Positions 1 to 7,000 of a stretch of DNA of 17,820 nt are shown piece after piece; the stretch's first letter is position 1, and each line of letters opens with the position of its first letter. The DNA lies in assembly GCA_964599565.1 (NCBI GenBank), contig CAZRFE010000049.1:1-17820 (forward strand), read 5' to 3'. Source of the stretch: JAJUFS01 sp964599565 (lineage in GTDB: Bacteria > Pseudomonadota > Gammaproteobacteria > Natronospirales > JAJUFS01). Both the position numbers and the translations under genes were made by a program. The notes beneath the pieces were generated by a model. The model was not told the origin of the DNA, searched no databases, and worked only from the letters and a program-made list of their open reading frames with translations.

Positions 1-773
1 AACACGTCGTTCGCGCTCGCCGCCGACAGCAGCACGCGGCCGCTGTCCGCGCGAATGGTGCCGCTGTTCGATACGGCGGCGTCGAGACCGAGCGCGTTGT
101 CGAGCACGGCGCCATCGACGGCAAACTGGATCAGCCCGTCGCCGTCGAAGTCGATGGTCACCTGTTCGCCGGCGGCGAGATTCACGCTGCCGTAGTTCGC
201 GATGATCGTGCCCGTGTTCAGCACCGCACCGCCGAACAGGCTGATCGTTCCACCTTCAGCCGCCTGCAGCAGGCCGTGATTGACGATGACGCCGCCGGTC
301 GAGCCGTCGGCGTTACGGAAGTTCCAGTCGCCGTTCATGAACGCATCGGGATTGATGTCGAGGCCCGATGCAATCAGCGAGCCGACGTTCACGGATGCGG
401 ACTGACCGAACAGCACGCCGTTCGGATTCACCAGCAGCACGCGGCCGTTGGCGTTGATCGAGCCGAAGATTTCGGAAGGGTTCTGGTCGAAGATGCGGTT
501 GAGCGCCGCTGCGTCGCTGGACGGCTGGTTGAAATTGACGGTTTCGTTGGCGCCGACGTTGAAGCTGTCCCAGTTGACGACGATCCGGTGCGAGGTCTGG
601 TTGACGTTGGTCGTGGTCGTGTTCGGCCGCACGATGGTGCCGGTGCCGCGCACGACCTGTCCGCCCTGCGGGCCGGCATACGACGCCTGCATGGAAAGGA
701 AGCCGATGGCGAGCGCCGCCGAAAAATGCGCAGCAGAGCGAGCGAGCTTCGTACGCAATGACACAGACACCAT
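1..773 (-). CDS. Two-partner secretion exoprotein TpsA, filamentous haemagglutinin N-terminal (TPS) domain, partial
   Basis: Only the first 257 codons are inside the window; the frame stays open to the left edge. Residues 1-33 look like a long signal peptide ending SYA before GPQGG. The mature start (GGQVVRGTGTIV) and the motif NPNGVLFG at residues 116-123 are hallmarks of the TPS domain, which the partner TpsB recognises in the periplasm before the exoprotein is threaded through the outer membrane. Repetitive Asn/Gly-rich beta-helix sequence follows. The ATG at 773 was chosen because it opens the frame with a basic, hydrophobic leader; a GAGGAT stretch lies about 10 bases upstream. Two shorter minus-strand open frames over the same DNA are shadows. 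The gene is 136 bases downstream of tpsB, in the same direction. Function (adhesin, haemolysin or contact-dependent toxin) depends on the missing C-terminus and cannot be assigned. Confidence 0.9.
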   Translation of the reverse strand, partial: MVSVSLRTKLARSAAHFSAALAIGFLSMQASYAGPQGGQVVRGTGTIVRPNTTTTNVNQTSHRIVVNWDSFNVGANETVNFNQPSSDAAALNRIFDQNPSEIFGSINANGRVLLVNPNGVLFGQSASVNVGSLIASGLDINPDAFMNGDWNFRNADGSTGGVIVNHGLLQAAEGGTISLFGGAVLNTGTIIANYGSVNLAAGEQVTIDFDGDGLIQFAVDGAVLDNALGLDAAVSNSGTIRADSGRVLLSAASANDV

Positions 774-835
774 GGCCTCTATCCTCGTTGAACATGCGCC
801 GGCGCAGCGGCCGGAACGATGCGAATCCATTCGGA

Positions 836-909
836 CAAGGACACCTGTCCTTGCCCGGACCGCCGCCTGGCGGCGGAAAAACTCCCGCGGACGCCGCGCG
901 TGCGGCGTC
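836..909 (-). repeat. Three successive inverted repeats in the tpsB-tpsA gap
   Basis: Three hairpin-capable elements fill most of the gap. (a) 890-909 has an 8-bp perfect stem (GACGCCGC/GCGGCGTC) with a 4-base loop, abutting the tpsB stop codon. (b) 860-876 has CCGCCGCC/GGCGGCGG around a single base, next to a run of five A (five T in the mRNA) at 877-881. (c) 836-853 has CAAGGACA/TGTCCTTG around CC. In the transcribed (minus) direction, element (a) is followed about 8 bases later by GTTTTTCC, so it could act as a leaky terminator or attenuator. Elements (b) and (c) could protect or separate the mRNA segments. Either role would let transporter and exoprotein be made in different amounts. The repeats are visible directly; the function is inference. 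Confidence 0.6.
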
Positions 910-2985
910 TCAGAATTCCACGGTCAGGTCCAGCCACAGCTGGTCTTCCTCGAGAACCGCGCGCGGATCCAGCGTGCTCTCCGGTTCCGCCTCGATGCCG
1001 CCCGTGAGCTTTGCCCACTGCACGTTCAGCCGGAACGTGCCCGGCAGGCCGAACTCGACGCCCACCCCCGCGCCACTCACGTGCAGCGACTCTTCCTCGT
1101 CCACGAGCACGGCATTGTCCGAATACAGGCCATACGCGTAGTCATAGAAGACCGTGAAGCGCAAAAGCTCGCCCCACGTGCGGTTCGCGAATGCAGATGC
1201 ATCCGCAAAGCCCGGCGCGCGAACGCCCCATTCGATGGAAGCGAACGCACCCGAATCCAGCAGGAACTGCGATGACGGAATGGCGCGCACGTTAGACGGA
1301 CCGCCGATGGAAAACTGCTCCAGGCTGGTGAGCAGGTCTTCGCTGTACTGCCCGTTGGCGCGCATCAGCAGCGTCTGGTTGACGGTAAGGCTCTTCAGCC
1401 ACGAATAGCCGAACGAAACCTTGGTGAAATCGCCGGCGACAGGCGTGCGGTCCAGGCCAAAGCGGCTCGGTCCCGGCGCGGTGCTGTCGCCGCGCATTGC
1501 GATGAGTTCATCGACCGAGTGCGTGCCGAGCTGCCCGTCGAGACCGACATCGACGCGCAGGTACGCGGAGCTGATCGTCGCGTTCGCGGAATTGATGTTC
1601 TCGTAATCCGCTTCGAGGCCGAGCACCGCGATCTCGTCGCGCGAAGTCACGGTGCCGAACGTTTCGGTGTCTGCCTGCTTGCGCGCAAGGTCCACCTTGC
1701 CGCCGATCTTCATCGCACGGGTGCGAACGAAATTGCGCTGGTAGTACAGCGAACCGATCTCGGAAATGCCGCCCGCTTCCGGTTCCGCGGAACTCGACGT
1801 CAGGCTCGCGACGTCGAACGTGTTCCGCGTCAGCTCCATGCCGACGCGATGCCGCGGATTGCCGAGCGGCAGTTCGTACTTGAGCGCGCCGAACAGCGAA
1901 TTGTCCGGCTCGTAGGTCTGCAATGCCGTAAGGCGCAGGAAGTCGGCGCGACCGAAGGGGTTGTTCCAGTTCGCCTCGCCGAGCAGGCGCTGTTCGCCGG
2001 TGAAGCGCGTACCGTGATTGTCGCCGCGCATGAGGAAGTCGAACGTGTCCTCGTCGGAAACGTTGACGAGTATGTCCGCCGTGCCGACGCCGCTGCCGGG
2101 CTGGAAGACGCCAACGCTGCTCAGGCCCGGATAATCCTGCAGCGTCAGGAGCGCGTCCTCGATCTTGTCGACGGTGACGAGTTCGCCGAGATAGGTCTCG
2201 AACGGATCGGCAAGGCGCCCGAAGCTGTAGCTGTCGTTGCCCTGCGCCTGCACGCCGCCGAGCCGGCCTTCCAGCACGCGGATGACGACGACGCCATCGA
2301 CGACTTCCTGCGCGGGAATGACCGCGCGCGCGAGGAAGAAGCCCTTCTCGCGGTAGTAGCGCGTGATCTCGTCCGCGACGAGCTGCAGCTGGCCGATGGT
2401 CAGGCCCTGGTTGCGGTCGAGACGCTGCAGGCGCAGCTGGTCGATGAACGACTGGTAGGCCTGCACCTGCCGGTCGGGCGACAGCTCGTGAACGACGTCC
2501 GACATGAAATCGATGATCGCCTCACGCTCCTCGGGCGTGAATCCGTCCGGCCCGACATTCTCCTGGTTCTGCCGTTCGACGCGCAGGCGCGTAAGCAGCT
2601 GGTTCAGATCCTCGAAACGCTGGCGTACACGCTCGTCGATCTCCGCCTTGAGAATGCCCGCCTCGGTGTCGTCGATGACGCCGGTGATGACGAATTCCTT
2701 CACGAACACGCGGCCACCTTCATCGATGCCGAGCGGCCGCTGGAACACGGGAGGAATTTCGAACACGAGTTGGGAAGGGTCGAGCTGCGGTGTGGTGCCG
2801 AAACCCTGCGGCGGCAGCAGCCCCTGCTGCTGGCCACCGACCGCCGGCAGCGTGGGCAGCGGCAACGGCGGCGGCTCATCTGCGGCGGACGCAGCAAAAG
2901 GAAGCGACAGGACGACGACGAGAATGCCGGTCAGCCGAGACTGCGCCATTGCCCGCGCCCCCCGTGGAATCAGCGCTGTCTTCAT
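910..2985 (-). CDS. Two-partner secretion outer-membrane transporter TpsB (ShlB/FhaC/HecB family)
   Basis: A 691-residue outer-membrane beta-barrel transporter that exports the downstream TpsA protein. A signal peptide (hydrophobic core near residues 18-34) is followed by a Pro/Gln-rich linker, POTRA sequence (VFVKEFVITGV near 93-103; LTIGQLQLVADEITRYYREKGF near 195-216, then LARAVIPAQ), a second POTRA, and a barrel ending in an aromatic residue (LTVEF). GGPSNVRAIPSSQ corresponds to the conserved VRGY/VRAY loop-6 tetrad, here VRAI. The first POTRA carries roughly 65-70 extra charged residues between its first strand and the LT motif, which makes the protein longer than the usual 550-600. The ATG at 2985 was chosen because AAGGGG lies about 7 bases upstream and the signal peptide fits; an upstream extension to 3099 lacks both features. 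Confidence 0.92.
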   Translation of the reverse strand: MKTALIPRGARAMAQSRLTGILVVVLSLPFAASAADEPPPLPLPTLPAVGGQQQGLLPPQGFGTTPQLDPSQLVFEIPPVFQRPLGIDEGGRVFVKEFVITGVIDDTEAGILKAEIDERVRQRFEDLNQLLTRLRVERQNQENVGPDGFTPEEREAIIDFMSDVVHELSPDRQVQAYQSFIDQLRLQRLDRNQGLTIGQLQLVADEITRYYREKGFFLARAVIPAQEVVDGVVVIRVLEGRLGGVQAQGNDSYSFGRLADPFETYLGELVTVDKIEDALLTLQDYPGLSSVGVFQPGSGVGTADILVNVSDEDTFDFLMRGDNHGTRFTGEQRLLGEANWNNPFGRADFLRLTALQTYEPDNSLFGALKYELPLGNPRHRVGMELTRNTFDVASLTSSSAEPEAGGISEIGSLYYQRNFVRTRAMKIGGKVDLARKQADTETFGTVTSRDEIAVLGLEADYENINSANATISSAYLRVDVGLDGQLGTHSVDELIAMRGDSTAPGPSRFGLDRTPVAGDFTKVSFGYSWLKSLTVNQTLLMRANGQYSEDLLTSLEQFSIGGPSNVRAIPSSQFLLDSGAFASIEWGVRAPGFADASAFANRTWGELLRFTVFYDYAYGLYSDNAVLVDEEESLHVSGAGVGVEFGLPGTFRLNVQWAKLTGGIEAEPESTLDPRAVLEEDQLWLDLTVEF

Positions 2986-3248
2986 TGACCGCCCCTTGAA
3001 TGCAGCCTTGTTGTTATGTGTTGCAATTGCTGCCGCACGCCGGGAACCCCGCCCGTTTCGCGCGCGGCCTAACATAAAGCCCGATGCAAAGTCGCGCAAG
3101 TGCGGCTCACTACGCGCAGTTACCGGGTTTTACGCTGGCAATTCCCAGGGCCAAAGTATATTTTATGTTCAAAACGCGCGCACGACATAATTCCCTATAA
3201 GAAGAGTGCGAACGATAACGCGGAGCCATCCGCGAACGAGCGACGACC
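2986..3248. promoter_or_regulatory. Divergent intergenic region between tpsB and the PP2C phosphatase
   Basis: This 263-base region has no gene that I can support. It is noticeably AT-richer in its middle (about 3130-3205) than the surrounding coding DNA, as expected for back-to-back promoters. For the minus strand a weak -35/-10 pair is TTGCGC (3094-3099) and TATGTT (3071-3076) with a 17-base spacer. For the plus strand CATAAT (3186-3191) or TATAAG (3196-3201) could be -10 elements, without a convincing -35. A TTCCCAGGG word at 3142-3150 recurs upstream of the kinase gene. The shared region makes co-regulation of the secretion pair and the signalling cluster possible. Confidence 0.4.
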
Positions 3249-3977
3249 ATGAACACACACGATCCAGTGTCCTGGGCTTCCCATGCGGTCAGCCATGTCG
3301 GGACAGTACGCAAGATCAACGAAGATGCCTGCCTGAACCGTCCCGAACGCGGCCTCTGGGCAGTCGCCGATGGAATGGGCGGACATTCCGCGGGCGACGT
3401 GGCGAGCAGCCGCATCATCGAGGCGCTGGACGCCGTCCCCCCCGACGAGAATCTCGCCCGGTTCGCAACTGCCATCGAGGAAACACTGCGCGCCGTCAAC
3501 GCCGAGCTTCTCCAGCTCGCGCTGGACTCCGAGAAGCACACCATCGGCAGCACCGTCGCGGTGCTTGTCGTACGCGGGCGCCACGCGCTGTGTATCTGGG
3601 CCGGCGACAGCCGCATCTATCGCAGCCGCAAGGGGAATTTCGAGCAGCTGACGCAGGATCACGCGATGGTCGAGGACATGGTCGAGGTCGGCCTCATCAC
3701 GCGTGCCGAAGCCGAGAACCATCCGCAGGCCAACCGCATCACGCGCGCGATCGGCGCGATGGACGAGCTGTTCGTGGACATGGACATTCATGCCGTGCAG
3801 CCCGGGGACCGCTTCCTGATCTGCAGCGACGGGCTGTACAAGGACACGCGCAGCAGCGAGCTGGCGCGGCTGATGCGGCGCAAGGGCAACGCGGCGAAGG
3901 CGGCTGTCGATCTCGCGCTGGAACACGGGGCACGGGACAATGTAACGGTCGTGACCGTAAACATCGAGAAAAGCTAA
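3249..3977 (+). CDS. PP2C-family Ser/Thr protein phosphatase (PppA/Stp-like)
   Basis: A 242-residue cytoplasmic, metal-dependent phosphoserine/threonine phosphatase, full length for the bacterial single-domain PP2C class. Visible motifs in order are RKINEDA (residues 21-27), ADGMGGH (40-46, with metal ligand Asp41), IGSTVAV, WAGDSRIYR, LTQDHAMV, NRITRAIG, CSDGLYKD (192-199, with metal ligand Asp194) and DNVTVVT (from Asp230, the third metal ligand). All acidic residues of the two-metal site are present, so it should be active. There is no signal peptide or membrane segment. The ATG is preceded by only a weak purine-rich GAGCGACGA stretch. The stop is 68 bases before the kinase gene on the same strand, so the natural substrate is likely that kinase or its targets. 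The pairing resembles PppA/PpkA and PrpC/PrkC pairs. Confidence 0.95.
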   Translation: MNTHDPVSWASHAVSHVGTVRKINEDACLNRPERGLWAVADGMGGHSAGDVASSRIIEALDAVPPDENLARFATAIEETLRAVNAELLQLALDSEKHTIGSTVAVLVVRGRHALCIWAGDSRIYRSRKGNFEQLTQDHAMVEDMVEVGLITRAEAENHPQANRITRAIGAMDELFVDMDIHAVQPGDRFLICSDGLYKDTRSSELARLMRRKGNAAKAAVDLALEHGARDNVTVVTVNIEKS

Positions 3978-4013
3978 ACTTTCCGTTTGCACCATATTGA
4001 TTTGACTATTGTT

Positions 4014-4032
4014 CCCAGGGACGTACCCAGGG
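4014..4032 (+). repeat. CCCAGGG direct repeat upstream of the kinase gene
   Basis: CCCAGGG occurs at 4014-4020 and 4026-4032, 12 bases apart, in the short gap between the phosphatase and the kinase. The longer word TTCCCAGGG at 4012-4020 is also present at 3142-3150 upstream of the phosphatase. The repeats could be binding sites for one regulator or chance in GC-rich DNA. The second copy lies just ahead of the AGGAG ribosome binding site (4034-4038), so a bound protein would block initiation there. Confidence 0.3.
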
Positions 4033-4045
4033 CAGGAGCAACACA

Positions 4046-7000
4046 GTGTCGGATTTCAAATCCTTGCTCGAGGACCTCGCGCGCGGAAACATCAGCGCGG
4101 AGACGGTAAGGAGCTGGGCGGATGACGCGCTCGCCGAAGGCATGGCCGACGAGGCCTCGCTGCTGGCGCAACTTGACCAGGCGGCGAAGGCGGAAATCCT
4201 GCCACCCGATATCGTCGAATCGCTGCGCACGTCCATCACCTCGGGCGGCGCGGGTGGGACAGACGGTCCGCTCGATTTCGATTTCGACATCCGCATCCCC
4301 GAACCCGACGAACTGCCGACGGAAGACGACCGTACGGTTGTCGACACACCGCAGAACTTCAGCGGCGAGCTGAAACTGCTGCCGCTGGACGGCGAGGAAG
4401 AAGAGGAACCGGAAGAGGCAAAGACGCAGGTCATCGACAAGGCTGCACAGGCAAAGACGGAATGGGTCGCCCAGCGTGGCGGCGATGCGAAGACGCAGGT
4501 CATGACGCCGGCGCAGGCCGACGCGACGGTCGTCAACGACATGGAGACGGTCCGCAAGAGCGACGGCACCTCGTTCGATCCGTTTGCCGTTGCCGATTCC
4601 ACGCAGCCTGCAGCCAGTGCGCCGACCGGCACCGGCTGGCCGACGGCCACGAGCTTCACCGGCGGCGGCGGACGCAGCAGCGGGCTTGATCCGCGCAACA
4701 TCGGTCCGGGCACGATTCTCAAGGAACGCTTCGAGCTGCTCTCCGCCATCGGCGAAGGCGGCATGGGCATGGTGTACAAGGCGCGCGACCTGTTGAAGGT
4801 CGAGGCCAAGGACCGCAATCCGTACATCGCCGTCAAGCTGCTGTCCGGCGACTTCCGCGAACATCCCGAAGCATTCATCGCGCTCCAGCGCGAATCGTCG
4901 AAGGCGCAGAAGCTTGCGCATCCGAACATCACGACGGTCTACGACTTCGACCGCGACGGCTCCACGGTCTACCTGACCATGGAACTGATGGAAGGCGAGG
5001 AACTCGCGAAGTACATCAAGAAGCTTCCCGCCGGCGGCCTGCCCACGGAAGACGCGCTCGGCGTCGTCAAGCAGCTGTGCGACGGTCTTGAATACGCGCA
5101 CGCGCGCAACCTCGTGCATTCCGACTTCAAGCCCGGCAACTGCTTCTATCTCAAGGACGGCACGGTAAAGATTCTCGACTTCGGCATCGCGCGCGCATCC
5201 ACCACGCGCGGCGACGCGGCGGGCGAGACCACGGTGTTCGACCCGGGCCAGCTCGGCGCGCTGACACCCGCCTACGCAACGCCCGAGATGTTCGAGGGAC
5301 TCGAACCGCATCCGAGCGACGACATCTACGCGCTCGCGTGCGTGGCCTACGAGCTTCTGACCGGCAAGCATCCGTTCAACAAGCTGTCGTCCGTCAAGGC
5401 GATGGAGAAAGGACTCTCGCCCGCACCGATCACGAACAAGCCCGGCTTCACCAAGCGCCAGCAGAAGGCGCTGTTCAAGGCGCTCGCGTTCCGCCGCGAA
5501 GACCGTACCAAGGCGGTGACGGAATTCTGGGAAGGTATCCGCTACAAGAAGAATTACGCGCCCTACTACATCGCCGCATCGCTTGCCGGCGCATTGCTGA
5601 TCGGCGGCCTGGCCTACAAGCCCGTGACGGAAGCGATCGAGGACAGCAGGAACGCCGACACCATTGCCGCGCTCCAGCAGGGCAGCCTGCAGGTGCCGGA
5701 CGTGCTCGCCTCGCTCGACCAGTTGAGCGAACGCGCGCGCCGCAACCTGCTCGAGGACGGCAAGGAAGTCATCATCGGCTACTACCAGCAGCGCGCCGAG
5801 GCGCTGGTCGACGACAGCCAGGACAGGTACGACTATCCGGCGGCGTTCAAGGAAATCGACAGCGTGCGGCAGTTCTATCCCGACTCCGCGCAGGTGCAGA
5901 CGCTGCAGACCGACCTGACCGAACGGCGCAACACGCTCATTTCGCAGTTGAACACCACCTTCGACATTTACCTGCAGGAAGACCGCCTGCTGCCGCTGGA
6001 AGGCGAAGACGACATCACCGATGTGCTCGCCAAGCTGCGCCAGACAGCGCCGGACAACGCACTGCTCGACGACGCACGTCTTTCGACGCGTTACGCGGAA
6101 CTCGCCGATGCGGCCATCAAGGACGATGAGTGGGATCACGCCGCGGAATATCTCGCCGCGGGACTGGCATACGCGCCGAAGGACGCACTCCTGCTCAACC
6201 TGGATGACCGCGTGAGCCGCGAACTCAAGCGCCAGGCCGACGCGAAGCTGGTGGCGGACATCAAGAGCCGCCTGAACGAACAGCGTGCATCGCTGAATTC
6301 GGTCGAGGGTTATGTCGCCGCCGTCGACGACATCAACCGCCTCGCCGAACTGCGCCCGGATGATGCGCTGCTCACGCGCATCCTCGGCCCGCTGCGCGAA
6401 ACGGTGAGTGCGCAGATCAACGCGCTCGCATCGTCCGGGGAGTTCGAGCCCGCCGAAAACCTGATGTTCACGTTCGCGCGCCTGTTCCCGGTGTCCACGC
6501 TGCTCGACCTGCGTGCGGACCTGTCGCGTGCGGAAGTGGCGGCCGGCTACCAGCCGGGCAACATCGGCGAAGCACTGAAGGCGCTGAACGAACGCCGCGC
6601 CGGCATGGACGGACTGCTTGCCGATGCGAAGTTCACGACGGAATGGAACGACGCGCTCGCCCGGCAGTTCAAGGAAGCCATTGCGTTGCTGCGCCCGGGC
6701 AACACCTGGTTCGAGGAGATGCAGCAGCGCATCGTCAACGCATACGTGCAGCACGCACAAGGCCTGGTCGAAGCCGATCGTTACGACGCCGCGCGTCGCG
6801 CGCTGGATGACGGCGAATCGTTCCGGCCGGGACTGCAGCTGTTCCAGCAGCAGCGCGAATCGCTGGCGACCGCGGAAGCGCAGTTCAAGCGCGAACAGGA
6901 AGAACGCCTGCGGCTTGCGCGCATCGACGCGCTGCGCAACACGCTCGTCACGCAGGCGAACGCCAACGAAGTCACGAACGCCGCAAAGACGCTCCAGACG

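Noticed and set aside
1..773. Contact-dependent inhibition system (CdiA/CdiB)
   Set aside because: The TPS domain alone cannot distinguish CdiA from adhesins or haemolysins; the toxin end and any immunity gene lie outside the window.
1519..2988. A 489-residue open frame on the plus strand opposite tpsB
   Set aside because: Low-complexity Arg/Glu/Val-rich translation without motifs; tpsB on the minus strand has POTRA and barrel signatures, so this is a shadow.
3943..3960. Inverted repeat ACGGTC-GT-GACCGT near the phosphatase stop
   Set aside because: It lies inside the coding sequence for the conserved DNVTVVTV motif and has no U-tract, so it is better explained by codon constraint than by a terminator.
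3195..3995. A 266-residue minus-strand frame over the phosphatase gene
   Set aside because: The plus strand carries all PP2C motifs; the antisense translation shows none.
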